Shown: positions 1 to 10,513, counted from the stretch's first letter. The stretch: DNA of 64,000 nt from Leishmania infantum JPCM5 (GCF_000002875.2 NC_009419.2:850954-914953), one strand, 5' to 3'. The notes: generated by a model not told the origin, from the letters alone. Made by a program: numbers and translations.

Positions 1-1071
1 TGCGTAGCCTTCCGCATGTCGACGCTGCGCCTCATCGCCTTCAACTACGACCTGTGGGAGGCCACGCACGCCGCCGCACGCGCGCGCGACCGTGCCAGGG
101 CGAAGCACGACACCGGCTGCGTCGAGTGCGCGCAGCTGCGCGAGCAGAACGCAGCGTCGGCGGCCGCGCTGCCCGCCGAGGCGTTGCGCTGCTACAAGTA
201 CCGCACCGAGTACGCGCGCGACCCCGCCGACTACAACTTCCTGAACTACGCCGNCTACGTGCTGTTCCCGCCACTGTACCTTGCCGGGCCAATGTCGTCC
301 TTCAACGCGTTCGTGTCGCACATGCGCGTGCCGAGCACGTCGATGCCGCTGCGCAAGATGGTGAGGTACGCGTTTGGCATCCTCCGCATCTACATCACGG
401 AGTACACGCTGTTGCACTTTGTGCACATCCCGTGCCTCGGCTCGTACGCCTTCGTGATCCTTCGGATGACGTTGCTGGAGCAGGCGCACTTCCTGTTCTA
501 CATGCTGGCCTACCTGTGGCTGAAGTTCAGCTTTATATGGAAGTCGTCGCGTCTCTTCGCCATGTTCAGCGGCATCGAAGTTCCGGAGGACATGCGGCGC
601 TGCTTCGGCAACACGCTGACGGTGCGGGGCTTCTGGCGCGACTGGCACGCCTCCTTCAACCTGTGGATCGTGCGGTACATGTACATCCCGATGGGTGGCC
701 GCAGCCGCGTCGCGCTGTCGGTGCTGCCCATCTTCCTGTTCATTGCGGTGTGGCACGACCCGGCGCTGCACCTTGTCAAGTGGGCGGTGTGCATTGCCGC
801 GATGTTCGTGGCGGAGGTGGCGGTGAGCGGGTGCTTTGGGTGGGCCGCTGCGGCGTTCCGGCGCGAGATGGCCGCCGCGGCACCGCATTCCACGAGAGGG
901 GTGAGGATCAACAGTCAATACTCTTGGCGTATTTCTCTCCTTGCCTCGAAGACGTACTTTTGGGGCCGCCACGTCAGCCGGCACAGCCGAGCGGCAATGC
1001 GACGTCATCTGTGCTACGGTGGCTGCTTCTCGAGTATCTTGGGGGTCATGAGAGCGAATATGATGGGGTAG
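1..1071 (+). CDS. GUP1-like MBOAT acyltransferase, copy 1 (5' cut by window edge, 3' end aberrant)
   Basis: The reading frame is open from base 1, so the N-terminal half lies outside the window. Bases 1-885 match 4728-5612 of copy 2 apart from one ambiguous base at 254. The segment encodes the core of a membrane-bound O-acyltransferase: a tryptophan-rich RDWHAS motif (His codon at 646) and a later VWHD motif, the two conserved histidines of the family, between hydrophobic helices. After base 885 the sequence leaves copy 2, and this frame gives an unconvincing 62-residue tail ending at 1071. A much more protein-like tail lies in frame +3 (886-1277). I therefore read the 3' end as frameshifted, either a real lesion or an error where repeat copies were joined. 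Family knowledge: GUP1-type enzymes remodel GPI lipids in the ER, and a T. brucei homologue has been reported to do so. The 'glycerol uptake protein' name is historical. Confidence 0.6.
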   Translation, partial: CVAFRMSTLRLIAFNYDLWEATHAAARARDRARAKHDTGCVECAQLREQNAASAAALPAEALRCYKYRTEYARDPADYNFLNYAXYVLFPPLYLAGPMSSFNAFVSHMRVPSTSMPLRKMVRYAFGILRIYITEYTLLHFVHIPCLGSYAFVILRMTLLEQAHFLFYMLAYLWLKFSFIWKSSRLFAMFSGIEVPEDMRRCFGNTLTVRGFWRDWHASFNLWIVRYMYIPMGGRSRVALSVLPIFLFIAVWHDPALHLVKWAVCIAAMFVAEVAVSGCFGWAAAAFRREMAAAAPHSTRGVRINSQYSWRISLLASKTYFWGRHVSRHSRAAMRRHLCYGGCFSSILGVMRANMMG

Positions 1072-1277
1072 CCGTGCCGCACGTGCAGGCCGCCTCCAGG
1101 GAGAAGCGGGCAGCCAAGGCGCTCTTCTTCAAGGTCCTAAAAGAAGCAGGTGCATGGTTGCACATTATCTTGGCAGTCATCGTGTGCACGGCGGCCTGCA
1201 GTAGCGTGTGTACGCGGGATGTGAAGGCGAGGGGAATGGGTGCACCGCCCCATGGAGATCAACTGAAGCAGCTGTAG
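886..1277 (+). other. Alternative GUP1 C-terminal coding segment in frame +3
   Basis: Immediately after the block shared with the other copies, frame +3 stays open to a stop at 1277. It encodes a hydrophilic linker and then a hydrophobic helix (AWLHIILAVIVCTAAC) followed by an Arg-Asp pair. The intact copy 2 ends in the same way: a tryptophan, a hydrophobic helix, an Arg-Asp pair and a polar tail. I infer that this is the diverged C-terminus of copy 1, and that a one-base loss near 885 separates it from the upstream frame. The similarity is in layout more than in residues. Confidence 0.45.
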
Positions 1278-1459
1278 TGTGGCGGCATGTGACTCCCTAC
1301 CACCACGCAACACCACCATCACTACAAGGGGCCTCAACCCTTCGCCCCTCAACACGCACACGCACACACCTATCCTCTACAACTCTCCCCTCCGTGTGCT
1401 TCCCGCTACCACACACTGTCTTGGTGATGGTTTACTTTTCACTGTGACGTGCGTTCTCT

Positions 1460-1773
1460 GATGACCGGAGGATACCCTCACCCTCAAATCTCAGGGTCCA
1501 GTGCCCACCCACCCCCTTCGCAACTCTCTGTGCGGGAAAGCCAAGCAGCACCCCGATCCCCATCCCCTGCCAAGTGCCGAGCCGCTTCTGCTGGTGACAG
1601 GGGGGTTAGTGTTGGGTGCAGGGGCCGCGCTCAGGTCACCGAGCTGGCGCCTTGCCGTAAACGCGTGTGTCTCCTGCCGCCTCGCACCACGCGGATGGGG
1701 CCTGTGGCAGGGGCCGGGTGGTGGGGAATGGGATGCGGAGTGGCGTTGGGCCTCGCGTTGCATGGCCGAGAGA
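1460..1773 (+). repeat. SIDER2-like retroposon fragment, copy A
   Basis: Bases 1488-1773 recur almost unchanged at 7816-8101. Just upstream, at about 1460, is TGATGACCGGAGGATACC. It resembles the GATGAC...GGATACC motif at 19730 and, from memory, the signature of Leishmania SIDER retroposons. SIDER2 elements in 3'UTRs are known to promote mRNA decay, so this copy could lower the mRNA of the upstream MBOAT gene. The repeat is seen directly. Its assignment to SIDER2 is inference. Confidence 0.5.
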
Positions 1774-2761
1774 TAGAGAGCGTGGACACAGGTTGGCATG
1801 CGCAACACAGCGTGTCGCTCATTTGGCCTTTTACGTTTTCCTTGTCACTTTTTTTTTCAGAGGTTTACGCTGGTCGTACTTCGGTGCAAGCTCTGCTCGT
1901 GTCTCGTTCGATGCTCACCTGCCTGTGGGGGTGGGGCGCGCCTTTGCGAGGCTCGCGTCATCTCCGCCCTTGCTCGTCCTGCTGCCGTGGCCGGCCGTCC
2001 GTGTGTGAGGATGCACGAGCACTGTTGTTGTTTGTTGTCGTGCTCGCTTTGTTGATGTTGTTTGTGGTGCTGTGTGACGCTTCTCCGCTTCTTGCCTGTG
2101 GAAAGAGTGAAAGGTTGGGGAAATACGGGGCAGGGCGACGTGATGCGTGGTCACCAAGCTTGCCCTGCTCTTGCGCACAAAATTGTGTTTGATCAGCGTC
2201 TACTCCACAAGTGGGCACAGGTACGCCACGCACGATCCGGCTCGCGCGGGAGCGTATAAAGTCCCCTGCATCACTAGGTGGTGTCTCTGTCGACCTCCTG
2301 TGTGTGCGTGTATGCGTCTGCGGTGGTTGGCTTTGATGACCCAGAAGGCAAACCTCGCCCCTCGTTCTATCGTGCGACGTCCAACTCTATCTTCCTTCTC
2401 CCGCTGCCATTTATCTCCACCTTTCCGGCCTCCCATCTCTCCCGGCATCTTCTCGTTCTTTCCGGCTCAAGACCCTTCTCCGTAATCGAGCTGCTACGGC
2501 CCCTTCCCCTGCCGGTACATGAGAGGCGGTGCGCTGTTCACTGGCTTCACATGCACGCACCTCTCACGCGCTGAGCATCGACTGAACTTGCATCCGCTTC
2601 TGCCCTCCGCCCCATTCTCCCATTCGAGGTATCTTTGTCGAGGAAGTCAACCATCTGCTTCTCCGATGGGCATCGCTGTTCATTTTTTGTTTTGTTTTTC
2701 TTCCTCGTTTTTCTGCGTTCACACACGGCTGCCGCGTCTGCATGTGTACACAAGCGCGTAC

Positions 2762-2785
2762 GTGTGTGTGTGTGTGTGTGTGTGT
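2762..2785 (+). repeat. (TG)n microsatellite
   Basis: An uninterrupted run of about 12 GT dinucleotides in the spacer before MBOAT copy 2. Such runs are common in Leishmania intergenic DNA. Confidence 0.9.
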
Positions 2786-3263
2786 CGGTGACTGCGTATT
2801 GACTACTTTGCGTCCATACTGTTGTTCGCGCTTGCCTTTATTTCTTATCTTAGGTTTTTCGCTTCATTGTCGTGTGTGCGTGTGAGCACATTAAACACAC
2901 TCTCTTCTCTCCCATCCTCCTTCTCCCTCTCCCCCAATATCCTCCCCAGCACCGGTCTCTCTTTCGCACCGCTGCCATGGTGAGGCACATCTTAACATTT
3001 TCTGCCGTTCATTTTTTCTTCTGCCACGTCTCTTTACCGCTCTGTAGCCTTCTGCTGTTTGTAGGCACGCCCGTGTGTGCGCGTGTGATCAGTGTCTCGG
3101 TGGCGGCGGCTGTCTCACACGTTTACGTTTTGAGGTGCCTTGTCGCTCTGCCACTCCGTCTCTGTGCTTCGTTCCTAACTACACATCCCTGCACACGCAC
3201 ACACAAGCACAAATATATGCATACATACACATACGCACATTAAAATATCTTTTCTATCGAAGT

Positions 3264-3344
3264 ATTCCCCCCCCCTCCTCCCCCTCTCCATTCTCTCCCT
3301 TCCCTCTCTTTTTCTTTCTGGCTGTTGTGTGGCTCATTCCCGAG
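3264..3344 (+). promoter_or_regulatory. Probable trans-splice acceptor for MBOAT copy 2
   Basis: A tract of C and T spans about 3264-3320 and the first AG after it is at 3343-3344. This would give a 5'UTR of about 200 bases containing short upstream ATG frames at 3372 and 3531. Either a later AG is used or the upstream ATGs dampen translation. Confidence 0.4.
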
Positions 3345-3548
3345 TACCACTCGCCGGGCTCCTTTTCACGCATGGGCCGGCGGCTCTCCGTGTGGTTACC
3401 GCCGCCTTGACCTTCGTACCGAGAGAGAAAGAGAGAGGCACCGTGTTCGTGATACAGCTCGGTATCTCCGAGGTGAGGGAGCAGGCTGTTGCAGGACCGT
3501 GACGCTGGTGCTCCGTGCTTGCGGACGGGGTGATGCTGCACTGGTGGT

Positions 3549-6071
3549 ATGCATTCACCAATGGAGCACACCCCAACCTCGGCCAGCGGAGGTGCTGGCC
3601 GCTTTGTATCGACCTCGCCGGTGGCCCTTTCCGCAGGCAGTAGTGTGCATGCAGCACCACGGCAGCCACTCACCAGCCGCGCCGGCTCGCTCACCGAGGG
3701 CGGACTGAGCAAACCGTTGGGCAGCATTCAGGTACTCGTGTCCGAACGGGTCTCATTACCCGCCTCGCTCTCATGCGCTGCTTTGGGGTCTCTCCAGACC
3801 TCCAGTGCTGCCGAAGAAGCTTTTGTGAGCTGCTCATCGCTCCCGGCGGTGGCGGCGAAGAGTCCTTCCGCGCAGCGCTCACCTCCCTGGAAGTGCGGTC
3901 GCCTGTACTTCGTGAGCCCCACCACGGCGCTGGACGTTGGGGCCGCTGATTACAACACCGTTTACCCTCGGTGCTGCTCTCTCGAGTATCTCGCCGGGCT
4001 TGCTGTTGCCGCCTACATAATTTTGTACGGCTTCGCAGCGATTCGAGACTTCTGCGACCGCCACGCGAAATACTACTGGATAAAACTCGTCTACCCAACT
4101 CCACTGTTCCTGCGGCTTGGCACCAATGGCTACGACAACTTGACCGATAAGCAGTGGACGGGGTTCTGCGGACAATATCCGAAGCTCCTGGGGGTGGCGC
4201 TTCTCCTTGGCGCGTGGTCAGCTCTGTGTCGAGACTCGAGGGCTTCGTCGCCTCCGTCATCTTCGTCCTCTCCGCTGTCCGCCTTTACGACAGGAAAGCA
4301 ACGCGCCGATGTCGGAGACCGACGTCCTCCGGGTACTCCTCTAGCCTCCGTTTACCAACTCTGCTCCCACGCCGCCCTCACGCTCGCAGAGCGGGTCATC
4401 CTTTACCGCTCATCGTGTATTCCTGCCTTCTACACGGTTGTGGGCGTCGTCTTCGTCATCTTTGTGCACGGCCCGCACTTTTTCCTCCCGCTGCTCATCA
4501 TCATCGCCAACTACGTCATCTTCTCGCGGCTGCAGCGCTGGTGCCCCTACTGGCTGTTCATGGTCATCATGTGGGCCGCGCACGTCACTCTCCTGTACCT
4601 CATCGAGATCAACGATGGGTTCGAGCAGACGTACTGGCTGCAGTACTTCGTACCCACTTCCGAGAAGGTTGCTTGGGCTGTGCTGGCCGAGGTCCGGATA
4701 CCTCTCTGGAAGCAGCGTATGCGCTGGTGCGTAGCCTTCCGCATGTCGACGCTGCGCCTCATCGCCTTCAACTACGACCTGTGGGAGGCCACGCACGCCG
4801 CCGCACGCGCGCGCGACCGTGCCAGGGCGAAGCACGACACCGGCTGCGTCGAGTGCGCGCAGCTGCGCGAGCAGAACGCAGCGTCGGCGGCCGCGCTGCC
4901 CGCCGAGGCGTTGCGCTGCTACAAGTACCGCACCGAGTACGCGCGCGACCCCGCCGACTACAACTTCCTGAACTACGCCGCCTACGTGCTGTTCCCGCCA
5001 CTGTACCTTGCCGGGCCAATGTCGTCCTTCAACGCGTTCGTGTCGCACATGCGCGTGCCGAGCACGTCGATGCCGCTGCGCAAGATGGTGAGGTACGCGT
5101 TTGGCATCCTCCGCATCTACATCACGGAGTACACGCTGTTGCACTTTGTGCACATCCCGTGCCTCGGCTCGTACGCCTTCGTGATCCTTCGGATGACGTT
5201 GCTGGAGCAGGCGCACTTCCTGTTCTACATGCTGGCCTACCTGTGGCTGAAGTTCAGCTTTATATGGAAGTCGTCGCGTCTCTTCGCCATGTTCAGCGGC
5301 ATCGAAGTTCCGGAGGACATGCGGCGCTGCTTCGGCAACACGCTGACGGTGCGGGGCTTCTGGCGCGACTGGCACGCCTCCTTCAACCTGTGGATCGTGC
5401 GGTACATGTACATCCCGATGGGTGGCCGCAGCCGCGTCGCGCTGTCGGTGCTGCCCATCTTCCTGTTCATTGCGGTGTGGCACGACCCGGCGCTGCACCT
5501 TGTCAAGTGGGCGGTGTGCATTGCCGCGATGTTCGTGGCGGAGGTGGCGGTGAGCGGGTGCTTTGGGTGGGCCGCTGCGGCGTTCCGGCGCGAGATGGCC
5601 GCCGCGGCACCGACGGGCGCAGTAAGTGATGCTGCGCTGGAGAACGGTCGCCCCACGAACTGCGCGCCGCGCCGCAGTCTGCTGGCACGGCTGGCGAGGC
5701 TCTCTGCGCGTCGCTTGAGCCCGCGCACGCGAGCTTGGCTGCACCGCCAAATCCGCGTTGTAGGCGGGATGTCAACTGTCTTCGCGCTTATTGTGGCAAA
5801 CCTTATCGGTTTCTCGATGCAAAACAGCTCAGCTACAATCGCGAAGATTGGCACTACCTTGGAGCCCACGGATGCAGAGGACATTATCGCAAGATCATTC
5901 TCGCAGTTGACGCCGTGGTTTGCTACTGGTCTTCTCGTCTCTCTGTACACCCTGTCATCGCTAGCCGTCATTGACCGGGACATGCAAGCGCACATGATGT
6001 CATGGTTACGGCAGCAGTATAAGCTGAATAAGAGAACCAGCGGGGCAACTCCTGTCGAAGGGAGGACCTGA
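3549..6071 (+). CDS. GUP1-like MBOAT acyltransferase, copy 2 (intact, 840 aa)
   Basis: Multi-pass membrane O-acyltransferase, probably in the ER and acting on GPI lipids as GUP1 does. Residues 1-115 are a Ser/Ala-rich extension. A hydrophobic helix follows at about 147-165, then a cluster of helices from about 291 onward. The two family histidines are His609 in RDWHAS and His645 in VWHD. The last 140 residues add two more hydrophobic segments and a basic tail. At 840 aa it is longer than yeast Gup1 (about 560), mainly because of the N-terminal extension and a loop near residues 225-285. Bases 4425-5698 are essentially identical to copy 3, whereas the first 290 codons are diverged, which points to gene conversion of the core. 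The first ATG is used; Met5 is equally possible. MBOAT membership is secure. The substrate is inferred. Confidence 0.85.
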   Translation: MHSPMEHTPTSASGGAGRFVSTSPVALSAGSSVHAAPRQPLTSRAGSLTEGGLSKPLGSIQVLVSERVSLPASLSCAALGSLQTSSAAEEAFVSCSSLPAVAAKSPSAQRSPPWKCGRLYFVSPTTALDVGAADYNTVYPRCCSLEYLAGLAVAAYIILYGFAAIRDFCDRHAKYYWIKLVYPTPLFLRLGTNGYDNLTDKQWTGFCGQYPKLLGVALLLGAWSALCRDSRASSPPSSSSSPLSAFTTGKQRADVGDRRPPGTPLASVYQLCSHAALTLAERVILYRSSCIPAFYTVVGVVFVIFVHGPHFFLPLLIIIANYVIFSRLQRWCPYWLFMVIMWAAHVTLLYLIEINDGFEQTYWLQYFVPTSEKVAWAVLAEVRIPLWKQRMRWCVAFRMSTLRLIAFNYDLWEATHAAARARDRARAKHDTGCVECAQLREQNAASAAALPAEALRCYKYRTEYARDPADYNFLNYAAYVLFPPLYLAGPMSSFNAFVSHMRVPSTSMPLRKMVRYAFGILRIYITEYTLLHFVHIPCLGSYAFVILRMTLLEQAHFLFYMLAYLWLKFSFIWKSSRLFAMFSGIEVPEDMRRCFGNTLTVRGFWRDWHASFNLWIVRYMYIPMGGRSRVALSVLPIFLFIAVWHDPALHLVKWAVCIAAMFVAEVAVSGCFGWAAAAFRREMAAAAPTGAVSDAALENGRPTNCAPRRSLLARLARLSARRLSPRTRAWLHRQIRVVGGMSTVFALIVANLIGFSMQNSSATIAKIGTTLEPTDAEDIIARSFSQLTPWFATGLLVSLYTLSSLAVIDRDMQAHMMSWLRQQYKLNKRTSGATPVEGRT

Positions 6072-8514
6072 GAGAACGTATGACTGTCGGCGGATGTGAA
6101 GAGTCGCCGCCTCTGCGGACCTTCACGCTCTTTGTAGTTCTGGCGGTTGCTCTCCGGGCTGAGGGTCTGCATGCGCAGGCGGGTGCATAGGAGTGTGAGC
6201 CACTGGTGGTGTCGTCCTCATGTGCCGCTGGCATAGCTGCTTGTGGACGCCGCTCTATACATCCATTCATCTGTGCATATATATATATATATGTAGATAT
6301 ATGCATATACATCCGTGTGTGTGTGTTCTCCGTTTTTTATTCCCACTCATCCCAGTGCTTTCCCAAGCCAGAAGCGTCGAAGAATGAACGAATGGAGCGA
6401 AGCAGGGCAGAAAATAACTTCAAAAAAGGAAAATACGCGCACGACGAAGCAGAATGGCGCTGAAGAAGTCAGCTACATCTGCGTGCGTGCACCGGAGGCC
6501 TCTGTGCCCATGCTAGGAGAAGCGTGTGCACGCGTCCCCGCCCTCTCCAGCCGACCCCCCTTTCGGTTTGATGTCCTACCAGTGAACTTCCTTTTTTGTT
6601 TTGCTGCCTCTTCAACATCACCTTCCCCCTCTCTCACGTACTCCTATTTCCGTGCCGTGGCGTGTCAAACCGCGTCATCCGCGTCTGGGGTGTGTACTGC
6701 TTTGCCTTTTCTGGCACGCGCACATATCGTGTCGCCCTTCAGCTTTCCCTCGCCGGTGCTTCCTGTGTGGCCCCCTGTTCACGTTGCAGGTTGTTGTGGA
6801 ACCCTCTCGTGAGTCTTGTCTTTCCACCTCTCATCCTCCACCCTTCCTTTCACGCCCCTCGCCCCTTAGCTCTTGTCAACCCAAGTCACCGCTGCTGCCC
6901 GTTTCTTACTCTTCTCCGTCGACACGCGAACGCAAACGAGAAACCGCACATCCGCCAGCCAAGCGTGCAGCGCGCTCCCGTCCCTCTTCCAGCTTTCTAT
7001 TATCCCGCGCGCGGCTGTGCCACTCGCAGAGTCCTCCCAGCTTGTCTTTCGGTTGGCAAGTCTCCTGTAGCTTCTCCCCTCCCCGTGCGAGTGCATCGTG
7101 TCTTTGCTGGCTTTCGTTTGTGCGCGTGCTCAGCACGCCGACTCTCCTCGTTCTCGCGGATATCTCTCCCTCTCCCTGGTCGCTCTTTCCGTTCGCCCCT
7201 TCGCCGCTGAGCACCGCGCGGTGGGCGTGTTCTCGTTTCTCTTTTCGCAGGGCCCCCTCCCTCCGTCTGTGGCGCAGGCGCTCGTCTTTCTCCGCTCACC
7301 ATTTTCGGTGTTCCCTTTGGCCCCTCCCCCTCCAAACTCATCACCACGCAGCTCTCGTCGTGTTACTGCTGCTGTTATCGTCTTCGCTCCCTATCCCGCA
7401 TCCTCATCTTTCTTTCACCCCAGCTTTTCCGTCCAGCCTATCCGCAACGTCCCTCCCGGACTCACGTGTGCTACTACGCGGTGCGAGCGAGCCACAAGCC
7501 GTGGTATGCTTTGCCTGTATTCTTTTCCTTTGCAGTCGCAGTGAAGGCATCAACGCACAGGCACGGGCGTCCCACGTGTGGTTGAACTTGGTCTGCGCTC
7601 TTCCCTCTTCGCTCTCCCTCTCCGTTATGGTTGTCGCTTCTTTTCGCCACTTTGCCGTGGCTGCTTGCATCCACACGATCCCACTCACCCACTCCCGTCC
7701 ATCTTCTTCGGCAGCTTGGGGTCTCCGCGTGCGGCCGACGCTTCTCTTTCTCTTTTACTCTTTCCTTCACGGCAGAAGAGGCGAGCAAGGGGGAACACAC
7801 CTCTCCGTGCGTGCTATCTCAGGGTCCAGTGCCCACCCACCCCCCTCGCAACTCGCTGTGCTGGAAAGCCAAGCAGCACCCCGATCCCCATCCCCTGCCA
7901 AGTGCCGAGCCGCTTCTGCTGGTGACAGGGGGGTTAGTGTTGGGTGCAGGGGCCGCGCTCAGGTCACCGAGCTGGCGCCTTGCCGTAAACGCGTGTGTCT
8001 CCTGCCGCCTCGCACCACGCGGATGGGGCCTGTGGCAGGGGCCGGGTGGTGGGGAATGGGATGCGGAGTGGCGTTGGGCCTCGCGTTGCATGGCCGAGAG
8101 AGAGATGAGTTCACACGGCAGTGGGAAGGAAAAGCACCATTTATATTTCGTATTTGCCGCACGTTCTCCCTCACCCTTTTCAACTGAATCTTTTCTGCCG
8201 CCCCCCCCCCGCTTTCTGTGACCTCTCGCAGTGGCTGCTTGCACACATGCGCCGTACCGGCGGGGCCTCTTCCTCTTGCCCGCAGTGGTGAATGCGCAGC
8301 ATCTGCGTGCCGCTCAACTTTTTCCTCCCCTTCCGGCATTCTCCGTTGTTAACCACCTCTACCATGTTTCGCCTACCCCCCCCTTTATACCCGAGTCTTG
8401 TCTGTTTGCGCCTTTCTTGTGAGCACTGCCTGTCTTGTCACGTCGACGCTCGCTCCATCGCCGACAATTCCCACTCGCGAACCCGTAAGCCCCACTAGCT
8501 CCGCTCAGAGGATC
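6072..8514 (+). other. Intergenic region between MBOAT copies 2 and 3
   Basis: Contains a short AT run at 6278-6306, long pyrimidine-rich stretches (about 6540-7780) and the second SIDER2-like repeat at 7816-8101. A + strand frame spanning 6601-8187 is pyrimidine-tract translation that also crosses the repeat, so I do not call it a gene. Confidence 0.65.
7816..8101 (+). repeat. SIDER2-like retroposon fragment, copy B
   Basis: A 286-base near-perfect duplicate of 1488-1773, with differences visible only in the first 60 bases (a C-run and two substitutions). It lacks the GATGACCGGAGGATACC motif that precedes copy A, so it looks 5'-truncated. It lies 3' of the intact MBOAT copy 2 and about 0.5 kb upstream of copy 3. 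Confidence 0.5.
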
Positions 8515-8680
8515 ATGGCCACGCTACCAGGTCTCAGTGAACATCTCCGTTTACTTCCCCTATCACTCACCCGCCGCATCAGACACAACCACAGCAGCAG
8601 CCAAAAAAAAGACACACAGCCCATTTCGCCCGTGAACATGCTTCCCCAGGCCCTCCAGCCGCTAGTGCCACCTCCACTTC

Positions 8681-10513
8681 GTGAACCCCACCACGGCGCT
8701 GGACATTGGGGCCGCCGATTACAGCACCGTTTACCCTCGGCTGTGTTCCATCGAGTATCTCGTGACCGCCGCAACGTGTCTGGGAACGATGCTTTATGGG
8801 TTTGCCGTGCTCCAGTCGTTCTGCTACAAGAATTTCTTTTCGTACCAGTGGGACACCGTCGATCCGAACCCCTTCTTTGAACGCATGGGCTCCAAGGGCT
8901 ACGACGATAGCGTAGACGATCAATGGGTCGGGTTCATCACTCATTACAAGCGTTTTCTTGGTCTGGCCCTGCTGCTGGCGGGCTTTTCCGGGCTGTATCG
9001 AGCGCTGCTCTCTTACTCAACGTCATCTGCATCCCCCGTCCCCTCTGACAACACGGCCTGCTCATCACCCTCGGCGAGCAGCGAGTGCTCAGGGTCGCTG
9101 GACGGCCATGTAAAGGTGTGGATGCCACCGAGGTGGTTGGATAAGCTACGCTCACGCGCGCGCACTCTCGGCTCACCCTCAGGTGCACGGAGGAGGTGCA
9201 CCGCCTTTCTGCAGCGCTCTTGGATCCTGCCCGCCTTCTACACGGTTGTGGGCGTCGTCTTCGTCATCTTTGTGCACGGCCCGCACTTTTTCCTCCCGCT
9301 GCTCATCATCATCGCCAACTACGTCATCTTCTCGCGGCTGCAGCGCTGGTGCCCCTACTGGCTGTTCATGGTCATCATGTGGGCCGCGCACGTCACTCTC
9401 CTGTACCTCATCGAGATCAACGATGGGTTCGAGCAGACGTACTGGCTGCAGTACTTCGTACCCACTTCCGAGAAGGTTGCTTGGGCTGTGCTGGCCGAGG
9501 TCCGGATACCTCTCTGGAAGCAGCGTATGCGCTGGTGCGTAGCCTTCCGCATGTCGACGCTGCGCCTCATCGCCTTCAACTACGACCTGTGGGAGGCCAC
9601 GCACGCCGCCGCACGCGCGCGCGACCGTGCCAGGGCGAAGCACGACACCGGCTGCGTCGAGTGCGCGCAGCTGCGCGAGCAGAACGCAGCGTCGGCGGCC
9701 GCGCTGCCCGCCGAGGCGTTGCGCTGCTACAAGTACCGCACCGAGTACGCGCGCGACCCCGCCGACTACAACTTCCTGAACTACGCCGCCTACGTGCTGT
9801 TCCCGCCACTGTACCTTGCCGGGCCAATGTCGTCCTTCAACGCGTTCGTGTCGCACATGCGCGTGCCGAGCACGTCGATGCCGCTGCGCAAGATGGTGAG
9901 GTACGCGTTTGGCATCCTCCGCATCTACATCACGGAGTACACGCTGTTGCACTTTGTGCACATCCCGTGCCTCGGCTCGTACGCCTTCGTGATCCTTCGG
10001 ATGACGTTGCTGGAGCAGGCGCACTTCCTGTTCTACATGCTGGCCTACCTGTGGCTGAAGTTCAGCTTTATATGGAAGTCGTCGCGTCTCTTCGCCATGT
10101 TCAGCGGCATCGAAGTTCCGGAGGACATGCGGCGCTGCTTCGGCAACACGCTGACGGTGCGGGGCTTCTGGCGCGACTGGCACGCCTCCTTCAACCTGTG
10201 GATCGTGCGGTACATGTACATCCCGATGGGTGGCCGCAGCCGCGTCGCGCTGTCGGTGCTGCCCATCTTCCTGTTCATTGCGGTGTGGCACGACCCGGCG
10301 CTGCACCTTGTCAAGTGGGCGGTGTGCATTGCCGCGATGTTCGTGGCGGAGGTGGCGGTGAGCGGGTGCTTTGGGTGGGCCGCTGCGGCGTTCCGGCGCG
10401 AGATGGCCGCCGCGGCACCGACGGGCGCAGTAAGTGATGCTGCGCTGGAGAACGGTCGCCCCACGAACTGCGCGCCGCGCCGCAGTCTGCTGGCACGGCT
10501 GGCGAGCTCTCTG
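8681..10513 (+). CDS. GUP1-like MBOAT acyltransferase, copy 3 (5' frame break, 3' end lost in gap)
   Basis: Same family as copy 2, with the identical core at 9233-10506 including both catalytic-type histidines. The N-terminal half is a diverged paralogue: FVNPTTALDIGAADY here against FVSPTTALDVGAADY in copy 2. The frame opens at a GTG (8681), not an ATG. Residues CHLHF before it still align with CGRLYF of copy 2, but an in-frame TAG at 8663 closes it. The upstream ATG at 8515 is in another frame, and one fewer base between about 8665 and 8680 would join the two. At the 3' end, one G present in copy 2 is missing just before the N gap. Both breaks could be assembly errors. If real, the copy is a pseudogene. 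Confidence 0.65.

Larger units (their letters stand above)
1278..3548 (+). other. Intergenic region between MBOAT copies 1 and 2
   Basis: No credible gene. It contains a SIDER2-like repeat near its start, long C/T-rich stretches, a TG microsatellite at 2762-2785, a pyrimidine tract at 3264-3320 and an AG at 3343-3344 that could serve as the trans-splice acceptor for copy 2. Apparent ORFs on the + strand are translations of pyrimidine-rich DNA (Ser/Leu/Pro/Phe-rich). Confidence 0.7.

Noticed and set aside
4410..5750. 446-codon minus-strand open frame opposite MBOAT copy 2 (and its repeats opposite copies 1 and 3)
   Set aside because: Antisense shadow of a GC-rich gene: Arg/His/Gln/Val-rich composition with no domain, and it recurs wherever the MBOAT core occurs.
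6601..8187. 528-codon + strand frame
   Set aside because: Ser/Pro/Leu/Phe-rich translation of pyrimidine tracts that then runs through the SIDER2-like repeat; no ordered domain.
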